Positions 10,207-19,441 of a DNA stretch of 64,000 nucleotides are shown in pieces. The stretch covers positions 1 through 64,000 of the forward strand of contig NZ_BCXJ01000005.1 in the NCBI RefSeq assembly GCF_001598215.1, given 5' to 3'. Each line of letters starts with the position of its first letter. Positions within the stretch are counted from its first letter, which is position 1. Under the pieces are notes generated by a model. That model made no database searches, was not told the origin of the DNA, and was given only the letters and a program-made list of their open reading frames with translations. The position numbers and the translations under genes are program-made. This stretch comes from Shouchella clausii. Lineage in GTDB: Bacteria; Bacillota; Bacilli; Bacillales; Bacillaceae_D.

Positions 10207-10956
10207 CTATATATTCGATTTTGACTGGCCGCCGTCTACGACAAGTGTAGCCCCAGTCACCCAGCTCGCTTTATCGGATGCTAAAAACACGACCACATCC
10301 GCTACTTCTTCTGGTGTTCCAAACCGACCGGCTGGAATTTCACGATTCACAAATTCGGTGATCCCCTCTGGATCGGCGTCAAGACGTTTTTGCCAATTCC
10401 CAGTCGGATGAAGAATGGAGCCTGGGGCTATGCCGTTGACGCGAAGGCCTTGTTTTGCCGTCTCGTCAGCAAGAGCTTTGGTGAAACTAATGAGCGCCGC
10501 TTTTGCGCTATTATAAGTCGCTTTCCCACCTGACTCACGGCCAAATATAGAAGAAATATTGATAATCGTTCCTTTCCCTGCCGATTCCATCGCTGGCAAT
10601 GCAAGCTTTGAGAAATGAACAGCGGAAAAATAATTAAGCTCGAACGCTTCATAAAACAAATCCATGTCCGTTTCGGAAATTGCTCCGCCATTGCTGCCCC
10701 CTGCATTGTTAACCAATATGTCAATCGGTCCGATCACAGCTGATGCTTCGGCAAACATTCGCTCACGTTCAGCCGCTTTGGTCACATCGCCGCTAATCGT
10801 ATGAATTTCTGCTTTTAGTCCCTCTATGCCTTCTGTCACTCTTGCACAAACAGCAACTTTGGCTCCTTCTGCAGCAAAAGCGTTGGCAATTGCTTTGCCA
10901 ATCCCTTTTGTTCCTCCTGTTACGAATACGCGTTTTCCCGTTAAGCCTAAATTCAT
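10207..10956 (-). CDS. SDR-family oxidoreductase
   Basis: A 249-residue classical short-chain dehydrogenase: TGGTKGIG cofactor loop at about 13-20, NNAGG near 87, catalytic Ser in NISSIFG, and Tyr/Lys in YNSAKAA. The ATG at 10954-10956 overlaps the mutY stop in an ATGA arrangement and has AAGGAGGG six bases upstream, so it is translated coupled to mutY. Substrate not predictable; resembles the broad FabG-like group. Confidence 0.85.
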   Translation of the reverse strand: MNLGLTGKRVFVTGGTKGIGKAIANAFAAEGAKVAVCARVTEGIEGLKAEIHTISGDVTKAAERERMFAEASAVIGPIDILVNNAGGSNGGAISETDMDLFYEAFELNYFSAVHFSKLALPAMESAGKGTIINISSIFGRESGGKATYNSAKAALISFTKALADETAKQGLRVNGIAPGSILHPTGNWQKRLDADPEGITEFVNREIPAGRFGTPEEVADVVVFLASDKASWVTGATLVVDGGQSKSNI

Positions 10957-12110
10957 AGCAATCCCTCCTTCAAGCAATGATTCAACAATTTTTGCTGTGA
11001 AACTGGAAAGGCATACTGCTCTAGTTCTGCCGCTTTTATAATCCGGCAATTCGCCGGTAGTTCAGCATTTCGATTCACCATGCCTACGTATAACTCAATT
11101 TCCCAAATTAAATGGCTAAACACATGTTTCACTTGAAAATTAGCAGCACTGGGCTCTGCTTCGACGTGATATTTTTCAGCAAGTTTTTGCTGGCGCTTCC
11201 CTTGATCAAACCGCCCTTCAAGCACAGGAAGTTGCCATAAGCCAGCTAATAACCCCTTGTCTGGACGCTTCTCGATTAGTAGCTCGCCCTTTTCCGTTTT
11301 CAATAAAAACGATTCAAGCTCAATTGATTTTGCTTTTTTCTTTTTCATTTTTATCGGCAGTCGCTCTTGTTGTCCTCGTTCATAGGCGAAGCATTGCGTT
11401 CGCACGGGACAAAGCAGGCAACCTGGCGAGGTAGGTGTACACACAAGAGCGCCTAGCTCCATTAATCCTTGGTTAAAGCTTGATGGATCGCTCTTATCAA
11501 TCAGTTCGTATAAAATCGCTTCATGTTTTTTTCTCGTTTGCGGTTTGCCAATATCATCCTCCATGCAAAAAACACGTGACAACACACGCATGACATTGCC
11601 GTCAACGGCAGGCTCTGCTTTTGCATAAGCAATGCTTAAAATCGCGCCGGCGGTATAAGGGCCGACTCCTTTTAATTGTTCGATTTCTTTGCGCGTGTCG
11701 GGCACGACGCTACCGTATTGTTCCACGACTTCCCTTACGGCGGCCTGCAAATTGCGCACACGGGAATAATAGCCAAGCCCTTCCCATACTTTCAATATCT
11801 CTTCCTCTTCAGCGTAAGCAAGGTCTTCCATCTCAGGAAATTTACGCATGAATTGTTCATAGTAAGGAATAACCGTATCAACTCTTGTCTGTTGCAACAT
11901 TATTTCCGACACCCATATATGGTAGGGATCGTTCGACTCACGCCAAGGCAGTTCCCGTTTATGAGCCTGATACCACTCGATTAACTGGCGCCTAAAATCG
12001 CTGTATGATATGTTTTCATTGTATGTTTCTGTCACTCTTCTCACCTGATGTCCCTTTGACTTGACCTGAAAAGCAAATGCCTTCATGATGAAGAGACGCT
12101 TATTTTCCAC
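10953..12110 (-). CDS. mutY: A/G-specific adenine glycosylase MutY
   Basis: A DNA glycosylase that removes adenine opposite 8-oxoguanine. It shows ELPWRESNDPYHIWVSE and LQQTRVDTVIPYY, the helix-hairpin-helix LKGVGPYTAGAI followed by the catalytic Asp region (AEPAVDGNV), and a 4Fe-4S loop with Cys spacing C-x6-C-x2-C-x5-C (CTPTSPGCLLCPVRTQC). The C-terminal part is the NUDIX-like 8-oxoG recognition domain. The N-terminus is uncertain: several starts precede the conserved region by 20-35 residues. The B. subtilis equivalent yfhQ lies beside yfhP as here. Confidence 0.93.
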   Translation of the reverse strand: MENKRLFIMKAFAFQVKSKGHQVRRVTETYNENISYSDFRRQLIEWYQAHKRELPWRESNDPYHIWVSEIMLQQTRVDTVIPYYEQFMRKFPEMEDLAYAEEEEILKVWEGLGYYSRVRNLQAAVREVVEQYGSVVPDTRKEIEQLKGVGPYTAGAILSIAYAKAEPAVDGNVMRVLSRVFCMEDDIGKPQTRKKHEAILYELIDKSDPSSFNQGLMELGALVCTPTSPGCLLCPVRTQCFAYERGQQERLPIKMKKKKAKSIELESFLLKTEKGELLIEKRPDKGLLAGLWQLPVLEGRFDQGKRQQKLAEKYHVEAEPSAANFQVKHVFSHLIWEIELYVGMVNRNAELPANCRIIKAAELEQYAFPVSQQKLLNHCLKEGLL

Positions 12111-12209
12111 TAACGTCGGGTATAACTATAGCATAAATTACTTTTAGGCACAGCCGCCAATTACGAAATATGTGCATGATTGGTTGCAAAAGGAGGATGC
12201 TCTCTTCAT

Positions 12210-13190
12210 ATGGATACATCCACACATATTGTAATGGGGGCTGGACTGGCTGGACTGGCGACGCTTGATGCCCATGTTGCTTCATCGCCTTATTTGATGA
12301 CAGCCGTCCTAGCCACCACACTGGTTGCCTCCAATGCGCCAGATTTCGATACCGTTTTAAAATTAAAAAACAATGCAGAATACATTCGCCATCATCGCGG
12401 CGTGACACACTCCATTCCGGCACTATTGCTTTGGCCTTTCATTATCTCTGGCGGAATGATGCTGTTCTTTCAAGATGCCCATTGGCCGACGATTCTTCTG
12501 TGGGCTGCAATTTCTGTATTTTTACATGTGTTTGTTGATATTTTTAATGCCTATGGCACACAGGCGCTCTGGCCATTTTCGAATCGCTGGATCGCACTCG
12601 GCGTCATTAATATTTTTGACCCAGTCGTCTTTGGCGCTCATGTTGCCGGGATTTTATTATGGGCATTGGGCTTTCCCCCAGGTCCATCCTTTGTCGTTAT
12701 CTATGTAGGATTGGTTTTATACTATCTATGGCGAATCAGCGAGAAAAGAGATGTTGTCAAGCGGGCAAGGCAACACCATCCAAATGCTACCCATATCTTT
12801 GTATCGCCGACGATTCGCTGGAACAAATGGCATCTTGTTATTCGGACACCTGATATGCTTTATGTAGCCCAATCAAAACATAAAAAAATCATTTTCTTTG
12901 AACGTTATGCCTTTGACCCAATTCCAACTGATCCTGTCATGCAAGCAGCTTGCTCAGACAAAAATCTTGCTGCTTTCCTGTCATTTTCGCCAACGTATCG
13001 CTGGGAAATGGAGGCGACAACTGACGGTGGCTATGAAGTTCGTTTTTTCGATTTACGCTACCGCAGTAAAGGCCATTACCCATTCGTAGCCATTGTGCAA
13101 CTTGATGGCGATTTAAATATTGTTACCTCATACACTGGATGGGTTTACAGTGAAGAAGCACTGCAGAAAAAATTAAAAATCATTACGTAA
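12210..13190 (+). CDS. yfhP: YfhP-family membrane-bound metal-dependent hydrolase (DUF457)
   Basis: A 326-residue protein beginning MDTSTHIVMGAGLAGLA. The N-terminal half has about four membrane segments with the family's conserved histidines and acids (NAPDFDTVLK, HHRGVTHSIP, HVFVDIFNAYG); the C-terminal half is soluble. The start was chosen by the conserved N-terminus; the AGGAGG at 12191-12196 is 13 bases away, slightly long. It is divergent from mutY, as in B. subtilis. The family is predicted to hydrolyse phospholipid-like substrates; no activity is proven. Confidence 0.85.
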   Translation: MDTSTHIVMGAGLAGLATLDAHVASSPYLMTAVLATTLVASNAPDFDTVLKLKNNAEYIRHHRGVTHSIPALLLWPFIISGGMMLFFQDAHWPTILLWAAISVFLHVFVDIFNAYGTQALWPFSNRWIALGVINIFDPVVFGAHVAGILLWALGFPPGPSFVVIYVGLVLYYLWRISEKRDVVKRARQHHPNATHIFVSPTIRWNKWHLVIRTPDMLYVAQSKHKKIIFFERYAFDPIPTDPVMQAACSDKNLAAFLSFSPTYRWEMEATTDGGYEVRFFDLRYRSKGHYPFVAIVQLDGDLNIVTSYTGWVYSEEALQKKLKIIT

Positions 13191-13300
13191 TGTCTATTGC
13201 CTTTACACGATGGCGATAAAACTGGTTAGCTTTGCCACCGATAGCGCTCGATATCCTGGACATACTAGAGATAAGCCGATATGGCGAGGGGGTTTCACCG

Positions 13301-13456
13301 ATGCGAAACAAAGCTAAAGGTTTCCCAAACCCGATTTCGTTCAACGGGAATAAAGCGAATAATGCCGATGAGCACGCGTCTAAGCGTCCTGACGGTACGA
13401 CGCGCGACCACCCGCAAGAACGAATGAGATCGTCCAACCACTTTAACTCGCTTTAA
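13301..13456 (+). CDS. sspK: acid-soluble spore protein K
   Basis: A 51-residue protein starting MRNKAKGFPNP with the C-terminal signature ASKRPDGTTRDHPQERMR, characteristic of the SspK minor SASP. GAGGGGG precedes the ATG; the open frame extends further upstream without a ribosome site. Expected to be made in the forespore under sigma-G. It lies in the yfh cluster with yfhH and recX, as in B. subtilis. Confidence 0.93.
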   Translation: MRNKAKGFPNPISFNGNKANNADEHASKRPDGTTRDHPQERMRSSNHFNSL

Positions 13457-13474
13457 TTTTGGGAGGAATGCCTC

Positions 13475-13633
13475 ATGGGCAAGGAAAACTCGCGTTTCTC
13501 ACACAGTTTGTATACTGATCCGTTCATGTCACCGCGTGCCAATGCAAAGCACGCTTTCCACCAAGTGAATGGCGAAACCCAACAAAGCCAACACAATATT
13601 GTGCTTGAAGCGCAAATGCGCAAACGCACGTAA
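13475..13633 (+). CDS. YpzG-like small protein
   Basis: A 52-residue ORF, too short for routine callers, with GGGAGGA before the ATG. It contains SPRANAKHAFHQVNGETQQSQ, the conserved core of the YpzG family, and ends MRKRT. It follows sspK by 18 bases and precedes a perfect terminator, so the two are likely cotranscribed and probably sporulation-associated. Function unknown. Confidence 0.8.
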   Translation: MGKENSRFSHSLYTDPFMSPRANAKHAFHQVNGETQQSQHNIVLEAQMRKRT

Positions 13634-13640
13634 CCGTGCG

Positions 13641-13674
13641 AAAAACGGGTCTCCAGAAATGGAGACCCGTTTTT
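13641..13674. terminator. bidirectional terminator
   Basis: A perfect 15-base stem, AAAAACGGGTCTCCA and its complement, with a four-base GAAA loop. It serves the sspK unit on the plus strand and yfhH on the minus strand, whose stop it touches. Confidence 0.95.
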
Positions 13675-13993
13675 AATTTGCTGTTTTTTTATCGCCTAAC
13701 AATGAGATCGGCACCCCGACTAACTCACGCTCACCGGCGCGGTAGCCCCAAGCGAAGCGTCCATTTAAATAGGAGACTTCAAAAAAAGACTCCCCATCAG
13801 TCATATGGTAAACTTGTCCTGGCTCAATCTCCGCCGGGTCCATTAAATACGCTTGCGCAAGTGTTTTCCGGCGTTCATAAACGGCGTATTCATTGCTATT
13901 TCCTAGCTGCTCCGCTTTTTTTGCTTTTTCGTTTAACATCGCGATTTCCAGCTTTAATTCGTATTCGTCCATGTCGCTAAATCGTTTTTCCAT
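13673..13993 (-). CDS. yfhH: YfhH (DUF1811) protein
   Basis: A 106-residue DUF1811 protein starting MEKRFSDMDEYELKLEIAMLNEKAKKAEQ, a helical N-terminus, followed by a small beta-rich domain (PGQVYHMTDGESFFEVSYLNGRFAWGYR). It follows recX with the start overlapping the recX stop, so the genes are coupled. Position beside recX matches B. subtilis yfhH. Molecular role unknown. Confidence 0.88.
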   Translation of the reverse strand: MEKRFSDMDEYELKLEIAMLNEKAKKAEQLGNSNEYAVYERRKTLAQAYLMDPAEIEPGQVYHMTDGESFFEVSYLNGRFAWGYRAGERELVGVPISLLGDKKTAN

Positions 13994-14814
13994 TACGTCT
14001 CTTCCCCCTCCATTTCAGTATGTAAAAAACGGTCAATCTTCGAAAGCGCGAATCCTTTCCGATAAAGCGCCTGTTTTAATTTATAAGTCAGTTCACGTCC
14101 ACTATATTTTTTTACATATGATTTCAAGAGCTTCTCCCCTTGGTACACAAGAGCCTCCCACTCATTGTCCTCATCTGCTTCTCGGTTTGCAAGTGCGACC
14201 TGAATCGCCTCATATTCAAACCCTTTAGCCAACAATTGCTGCATTCGTTTCTGCTTTAATTGCTCATTTGATTCGCGCCGATTGACAGCACGCCTTTCCT
14301 GTTTATCTAACCATGCTGTTAACACGTCGATTTGCCACTTTATTTGATACGGCGAAAGCGCCTTCGCGATTGCTTCGCCATTTACACCCTTTTGCAAGAG
14401 CTGTTGCCTTATTTTATTCGGGCCGATCACCGTTTGTGCTGTTTTCGAACGGGCAAATGCTTCGGCAAAGGCGCGGTCGTCGATGAGCTTTTCCGCTTTT
14501 AGGGAAGAAATCGTTTTTTCAATATGCTCGTCTAGACGGTCCTTTTCTTTTAAATAATCGCGTATTTCCTTTTCTGTACGCATGCGATACGATAAATAAT
14601 GAAGTGCAAGATGATGCGTTTTTTTTAGTTCGTCTGCTTCAATGAGCGCCTTGATCTCATTTTCGTCCAGTTCCAGTCCTTTTCTCAAGCCATATTTCAC
14701 TAAGATGGCTTCGTCAACACTAAACGCGAACCGTTCTGCTCCTGGCTTGCCGATAAAAACGTTGTAGCGCTGTTTTGCTTTTTTTTGGACGGTGATTTTG
14801 GAAATCGTCGCCAC
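13993..14814 (-). CDS. recX: regulatory protein RecX
   Basis: A 273-residue RecX that modulates RecA filaments. It shows the tandem three-helix repeats with ALHYLSYRMRTEKEIRDYLKEK, LIDDRAFAEAFARSK and GPNKIRQQLLQKGV. The start is GTG at 14812-14814, nine bases after GGGAGG; a longer open frame upstream lacks a ribosome site. It is divergent from yfhF with 100 bases between. Length is close to B. subtilis RecX (264). Confidence 0.9.
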   Translation of the reverse strand: MATISKITVQKKAKQRYNVFIGKPGAERFAFSVDEAILVKYGLRKGLELDENEIKALIEADELKKTHHLALHYLSYRMRTEKEIRDYLKEKDRLDEHIEKTISSLKAEKLIDDRAFAEAFARSKTAQTVIGPNKIRQQLLQKGVNGEAIAKALSPYQIKWQIDVLTAWLDKQERRAVNRRESNEQLKQKRMQQLLAKGFEYEAIQVALANREADEDNEWEALVYQGEKLLKSYVKKYSGRELTYKLKQALYRKGFALSKIDRFLHTEMEGEET

Positions 14815-14916
14815 GTAGGCACGCCTCCCTTCTTTGTAGCCAAACATGTGTGAATAACAGCATAAGCGGGTATCGTGTAGAACAAGTTCCATCCAAAACG
14901 AAAAAGGGGATATGCT

Positions 14917-15819
14917 ATGAAAATCGCTATAGCCGGTGGTACAGGGTTTATTGGTTCTAAACTAGCCAAGCGCCTTTATGATCAAGGCCATGATATTTAC
15001 ATTTTAACGCGGAACGCCAAAAATAAGCAAAACAAAAAACGCCTGACATTCGTGGAATGGCTGAATCCAGCGGCCTCGCCACTCGAGCAGCTTGAGGGGA
15101 CAGAAGCATTTGTCAATCTTGCTGGCGAGCCGCTAATGAGCAGGTGGACAAAAAGCAAAAAAGCTCAGATTGTCGCTAGCAGGCTTGAGGCTACGAACGA
15201 AGTAGTGGCGCTCATCAGCAAGATGGATCAAAAACCGAGCGTGCTTATTCAAGCATCTGCTATCGGCTATTATGGCCATTCAGACTCCATTACATTTACG
15301 GAAGCAGACGGACCAGTTAACAACAACTTTCTAACTGAAGTAGCGAGAAAATGGGAAAATGCTGCTGTTCTAGCTGAAGCCCATGGGGTCCGTACCGTGT
15401 TAACCCGGATTGGCATTGTTCTTGATAAACGGGAAGGCGCATTAGCCAAAATGATCATTCCATACAAACTTTATGCAGGCGGCAAAGTCGGTTCTGGCAG
15501 GCAATGGATGTCATGGATCCACATTGATGATGCCGTCGGTTTAATGGCTTTTGCTATCCAAACGAAATCGATAAAAGGCCCGCTCAATGTAACAGCGCCC
15601 CATCCAGTGCGCATGCAGCACCTCAACCGTTCAGTCGCCAACGTTTTAGGAAGGCCTTACTGGCTGCCAGCTCCCGCTTTCGCCATTAAAGTTGCCCTCG
15701 GGGAAATGAGCACATTGGTGCTAGATGGCACATACGCTTACCCAAAAAAGGCAGTCATGCATGACTACCCTTTTATGTATACCAATATTGACGCTGCGCT
15801 CAAACAAGTGCTAATGTAA
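14917..15819 (+). CDS. yfhF: YfhF, TIGR01777-family NAD(P)-dependent epimerase-like protein
   Basis: A 300-residue extended SDR protein with IAGGTGFIGSKLAKRL at the N-terminus, NLAGEPLMSRWT, the SAIGYYG active-site stretch, and a C-terminal DUF1731-like part (YPKKAVMHDYPF). This is the SDR39U1/TIGR01777 group related to cell-division inhibitor SulA-like names in old annotation; the actual substrate is unknown. It is divergent from recX and ends in a strong terminator. Confidence 0.88.
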   Translation: MKIAIAGGTGFIGSKLAKRLYDQGHDIYILTRNAKNKQNKKRLTFVEWLNPAASPLEQLEGTEAFVNLAGEPLMSRWTKSKKAQIVASRLEATNEVVALISKMDQKPSVLIQASAIGYYGHSDSITFTEADGPVNNNFLTEVARKWENAAVLAEAHGVRTVLTRIGIVLDKREGALAKMIIPYKLYAGGKVGSGRQWMSWIHIDDAVGLMAFAIQTKSIKGPLNVTAPHPVRMQHLNRSVANVLGRPYWLPAPAFAIKVALGEMSTLVLDGTYAYPKKAVMHDYPFMYTNIDAALKQVLM

Positions 15820-15853
15820 AAAAGCTTAGGTGTATGTGAACCTAAGCTTTTTT
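15818..15853. terminator. bidirectional terminator
   Basis: AAAAAAGCTTAGGT and ACCTAAGCTTTTTT form a 14-base stem around a seven- or eight-base loop between two converging genes. Confidence 0.92.
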
Positions 15854-16148
15854 AATGGACGAGCACTTGTTCAAAATAAATGTTTTTTTCATCAATTCCG
15901 ATCTTGCGCAAAAACTCTTCAGCTTCTTTAAGCGTATCAAGCGGGTATTGCGTTTCGCAAAGCAGGGTGGCTCTGCGCAGGCTTTCCTGAAATTGCTTAT
16001 TCAACGCCAAATCCCGCTTTACATTATACATGGCATTTAATACGCGCTCATCCCGTTCAAAACTGACGAACCCTTCTGTTTGGTTAAAATAGACAATGAG
16101 TGGCACATGCGTATGTGGATGAATGATGTGCGTTTTGTATAAGTTCAA
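15852..16148 (-). CDS. small hypothetical protein
   Basis: A 98-residue soluble protein. The most likely start is TTG at 16146-16148, preceded by AAGGGGGG eight bases upstream; a GTG eleven codons earlier has no spaced ribosome site. It contains IVYFNQTEGFVSFERDERVLNAMYNVKRD and a Leu/Glu-rich helical C-terminus. I do not recognise a family. It lies between yfhF and the LD-carboxypeptidase gene. Confidence 0.6.
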   Translation of the reverse strand: MNLYKTHIIHPHTHVPLIVYFNQTEGFVSFERDERVLNAMYNVKRDLALNKQFQESLRRATLLCETQYPLDTLKEAEEFLRKIGIDEKNIYFEQVLVH

Positions 16149-16271
16149 GCGTGAAGCCCCCCTTGTTGGTGCACAGGCCACCTTTCTTCTTTATCGTATG
16201 GAAAACAAGCGCTTGCGGTCAACTATGAACGCCTAGTTTTGCGTCTTTTTTTAGCCGTAGCTTTTTTAGTG

Positions 16272-17309
16272 CTACCGTACTCCCGGCTCCAAAATCGCAA
16301 ACGTCCCATTGCTTGCATTGATTTCCGCAAGTGCCCCATAGGGCAGCAAACATTTCGGCTCATTATGGCCGAAACTAGCATTGTATAGGACAGGCAACTG
16401 TCCGCAATTAAATTCAGCTAGCACTTTTTTGATTACTTGTTTATATTCTTTATAAAACTGGCCATTTTGAGGTTTGGCAAACAGAATGCCGTTTATCCGT
16501 TCTAAAATCCCACATACCCCGTATTGGCGAAGCCCGTCTTCAAGGAGCCACTCAGGCGCGTGTACTTCGGACGTTTCTAGAAACAAAATTGCTCCATCAA
16601 ATTGCGAATGAGCGGGAAACAACGGCGTGCCTTTTAGAAATTCTAGCACTTCAAAACAACCACCGATTAATCGCCCTTGCACGACTCCCTCCCCTTGTAC
16701 AACTTCATAATCACAGTTAGGCTTGTATGTACGCCGCTTTTCTTTGTTGGCAACCGCCCATTCAAGCCATTCCCCTGTCCACTCGGGAGCGACTGGGATA
16801 TGGCCAACTGGGGTGCCAGAGAACAATACCGTTTCAATCCATTTGACTGTGTAAGGATGCATCCCACCATTCTCTGCAAAGTCATTGAGCACAGAAACGC
16901 CATAAAAGCTAGAAAGCCCGGCTTTCAGGCAAATAAGATGAGCAACTGTGCTATCCGAATAGCCTGTAAAGATTTTCGGGTTTGCGCGAATCCGTTCAAA
17001 ATCTATGTAAGGCAGCATACGAATGCTATCATTGCCGCCAATGCAGGAAATAATGGCTTTAATGGACGGATCGGCAAAAGCAGCCATGAAATCTGCCGCT
17101 CGCTTTTCTGGGTGGCGATATATGTCGTCAGGAGGGCTTAACGTATGGGGCATCTCTACCACCTCAAGACCAAACACTTCCTCAATCCGCCGCTTCCCTT
17201 GTTCATAACGCCAACGAATCGCCTCGTCTCCAGCTCCTCCCCAACTAAGGCTCACAGTTGCGACTTTATCCCCTTTTTGCAGTCTAGCAGGCTGTAAAAG
17301 TTTAAGCAC
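16272..17309 (-). CDS. S66-family LD-carboxypeptidase / MccF-like peptidase
   Basis: A 345-residue member of the S66 serine peptidase family: N-terminal GDKVATVSLSWGG, nucleophile Ser in IFTGYSDSTVAHL (about residue 115), and downstream Glu and His regions (FLETSEVHAPEWLLEDGLRQYG and NASFGHNEPKC). Members either trim the terminal D-Ala from peptidoglycan tetrapeptides (LdcA) or inactivate microcin C (MccF). This longer S66 type, with the ERINGILFAKPQNG stretch, resembles the MccF/YocD branch. The start is GTG with GGAGGG six bases upstream. It is the last core-type gene before the mobile region. Confidence 0.85.
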   Translation of the reverse strand: MLKLLQPARLQKGDKVATVSLSWGGAGDEAIRWRYEQGKRRIEEVFGLEVVEMPHTLSPPDDIYRHPEKRAADFMAAFADPSIKAIISCIGGNDSIRMLPYIDFERIRANPKIFTGYSDSTVAHLICLKAGLSSFYGVSVLNDFAENGGMHPYTVKWIETVLFSGTPVGHIPVAPEWTGEWLEWAVANKEKRRTYKPNCDYEVVQGEGVVQGRLIGGCFEVLEFLKGTPLFPAHSQFDGAILFLETSEVHAPEWLLEDGLRQYGVCGILERINGILFAKPQNGQFYKEYKQVIKKVLAEFNCGQLPVLYNASFGHNEPKCLLPYGALAEINASNGTFAILEPGVR

Positions 17310-17373
17310 GCCATTCCCTCCCTTTTTCGATTGGCCCTCTTTTCATTTTCCTATTGGAAGCAAACAATATTTT

Positions 17374-17411
17374 AAAAGATCGAAAAGCAGCTTGGTGCTT
17401 TTCGATCTTTT
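17374..17411. terminator. strong terminator at the chromosome/mobile boundary
   Basis: AAAAGATCGAAAAGCA and TGCTTTTCGATCTTTT form a 16-base perfect stem with a six-base loop, placed 29 bases beyond the recombinase stop. GC content drops sharply just to the right, so the element's left end is likely within 17412-17440. Confidence 0.9.
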
Positions 17412-17439
17412 AGGAAGCCTTTTTTATTTGAGAATCAGC

Positions 17440-19206
17440 TCAGTCACACTTTCCACCTGTATTGTCCTTATTATCAGAACACAATTCATTGACCTCGTTT
17501 CGTGTATAGGAACACAATTCATTTGGTGATTCTTTTTTTTTAGCATTTTTTCTTGGTGGTTTAAAATTATTTCCATCCAATGAATGACTAGAACCTATTT
17601 TATATATAAATGTTAAATCATAAGGATTAGTATTTCCATCTTTATCAATTTCTCCGACTATCACTTTCTCTATTAAACTTTCAAAAACATGTCGATCAAA
17701 AATGGCTAAACCTTTATCATTTTCTAATAACTTTCTAAAGCCTAATAGACGTTTTTTTATACCACTTTCTTCTTGGAGATTTTCTCTTAAATGAGACCTC
17801 CTTTGCTCTTTTTCATCTAATTTTTGTATAATTTCATTATATTTCTCTTCATACGTATTTTTATCTAAGCTGCCTTCTAATCTCAGATCAATCAATTTAT
17901 TTTTTCTCGTTTCTAGTCTTTCAATCTCTCTTTCTACTTTAGAGACTTCATTATATACAACATCCGGACTTAAACTTTCTTCCATTCTTTGCAAAAATTC
18001 TTCTAAAACATCTTGATTATTATTACACATGATACGATAACTTTCTAAAAATGTATTTTCAATTACTTCCTCCGGAATACCTTTACTATTTGGACAGTGT
18101 TTTTTCCCATGCTTTGTACTAGTAACACAGTGCCATATCGCCTTATCATATTTTTCCCCACTATGCCATCTGCGCCTCGTTAAAGAAGCTCCACAATAAG
18201 CGCATTTCATCAAACTGCTGAAAGTATATTTACGACTATATTTTTCTCGTTTTCCACCATTCTTTTCTACAGTATTTTTACTCCAACTTCTGCGTAATCT
18301 AATTTCTTCTGCTTTTTCAAATATTTCAGTACTTATTATTGGTTGGTGATGATTTTTTATATAATATTGATCTTCTTCTCCATAATTATCTAACCTGCGT
18401 CCTGAAATGGGATCAACAGTGTAAGTTTTTCCCATTAAAAGATCACCTTTATACTTCTCGTTTTTAATAATTCCAAGAACCGTTGACTCATGCCATTTTG
18501 TAGAGCCTCTATTAGTTTTATGACCTAAAGCTTCCAGTTCTCTAGCAATCATACTACCCCCAGCACCTTCAACATACCGCTCAAATATATATCGTACTGT
18601 TTCTGCTTCTTTTTCATTTACTGTAATCGTTTTATCCTCTGGGTGATAATCATAGCCAAGACAACTATGAAAGCCAATTAATTCCCCGCGTTTCATTTTC
18701 ATCTTTAATCCTTTTTTCACGTTGGCAGAAATATTTTCAACTTCTTGTTGTGCAACCGAACTTAATACTACAAGTAATAATTCACCATCCATAGTAAGCG
18801 TATTAATTTTTTCATCCTCAAAAAATACAGCAACATCTCTTTCCTTAAGCATTCGCACGTATTTAAGCGTATCTAAAGTATTTCTTGCAAAACGAGATAT
18901 TGATTTAGTTATAACCATATCAATATCTCCATTCATACAATCATTTATCATTCTCTGAAAGTTTTCCCGTTTAATTGTTTGTGTCCCTGTGATTGCTTCA
19001 TCAGCATATATATCCACTAATACCCATTCTGGATTGTTTTTTATTAAATCAGTATAATAGGTAACTTGTGACTTATAACTACTTAATTGATCCTCTGTAT
19101 CCGTACTAACCCGACAATATGCTGCTACTCGACGCTGTTCAATAGTCTTACCTCGTCGATGACTAAACCTAGTATTGTTTCCTTTGATAATTTCTACCTC
19201 TGGCAT
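17440..19206 (-). CDS. large serine recombinase (TndX/TnpX-type site-specific integrase)
   Basis: A 588-residue large serine recombinase. The N-terminal resolvase domain begins RRVAAYCRVSTDTEDQ with nucleophile Ser34, then has TKSISRFARNTLDTLKYV and SVAQQEVENISANVKKG. The recombinase domain (about 170-290) is followed by a zinc ribbon (CAYCGASL and a later Cys pair) and a long coiled coil near 400-490. It would integrate and excise the element without a host-specific tyrosine transfer. The start follows AAGGAGGGG by seven bases; the ten-residue-longer frame is rejected. Codon use is AT-rich, unlike the genes to the left. Tn5397 carries a comparable recombinase in place of Tn916 int/xis, which fits the Orf7/Orf8-like neighbours here. 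Confidence 0.93.
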   Translation of the reverse strand: MPEVEIIKGNNTRFSHRRGKTIEQRRVAAYCRVSTDTEDQLSSYKSQVTYYTDLIKNNPEWVLVDIYADEAITGTQTIKRENFQRMINDCMNGDIDMVITKSISRFARNTLDTLKYVRMLKERDVAVFFEDEKINTLTMDGELLLVVLSSVAQQEVENISANVKKGLKMKMKRGELIGFHSCLGYDYHPEDKTITVNEKEAETVRYIFERYVEGAGGSMIARELEALGHKTNRGSTKWHESTVLGIIKNEKYKGDLLMGKTYTVDPISGRRLDNYGEEDQYYIKNHHQPIISTEIFEKAEEIRLRRSWSKNTVEKNGGKREKYSRKYTFSSLMKCAYCGASLTRRRWHSGEKYDKAIWHCVTSTKHGKKHCPNSKGIPEEVIENTFLESYRIMCNNNQDVLEEFLQRMEESLSPDVVYNEVSKVEREIERLETRKNKLIDLRLEGSLDKNTYEEKYNEIIQKLDEKEQRRSHLRENLQEESGIKKRLLGFRKLLENDKGLAIFDRHVFESLIEKVIVGEIDKDGNTNPYDLTFIYKIGSSHSLDGNNFKPPRKNAKKKESPNELCSYTRNEVNELCSDNKDNTGGKCD

Positions 19207-19262
19207 TACAAACCCCTCCTTGGATAATGTTACCAATATTCTACGGCGTTCAAACTCAAAAG

Positions 19263-19409
19263 TCAGCCTGTAATATCAGAGATAATTTGATAATCTTTCA
19301 TTAATTTACTTTTAACCGTTTTATATTCTTTCTCAGAAATTAACTTATGAGTTAGTAATTGTTTTAACATAGAAATTTGCATACTGTATAGAATCAAATT
19401 ATTCTTCAT
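19263..19409 (-). CDS. small SHOCT-like recombinase-associated protein
   Basis: A 48-residue ORF just upstream of the serine recombinase on the same strand, with GAGGTAGGT before its ATG. It contains LKQLLTHKLISEKEYKTVKSKL, a short oligomerisation-type helix pair resembling SHOCT domains. Small ORFs of this kind often precede large serine recombinases in Firmicutes elements, and it may act as an accessory or directionality factor; that role is inferred only from position. Confidence 0.65.
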   Translation of the reverse strand: MKNNLILYSMQISMLKQLLTHKLISEKEYKTVKSKLMKDYQIISDITG

Positions 19410-19441
19410 AAAACCTACCTCCTCACATAAATTCATCATGA

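Noticed and set aside
12100-12423. 107-residue minus-strand frame antisense to yfhP
   Set aside because: It is a shadow of yfhP, without a ribosome site or recognisable sequence.
17412-17440. Exact attachment site of the serine-recombinase element
   Set aside because: The GC shift and terminator make this the likely border, but no duplicated core sequence was found because the opposite end is not identified.
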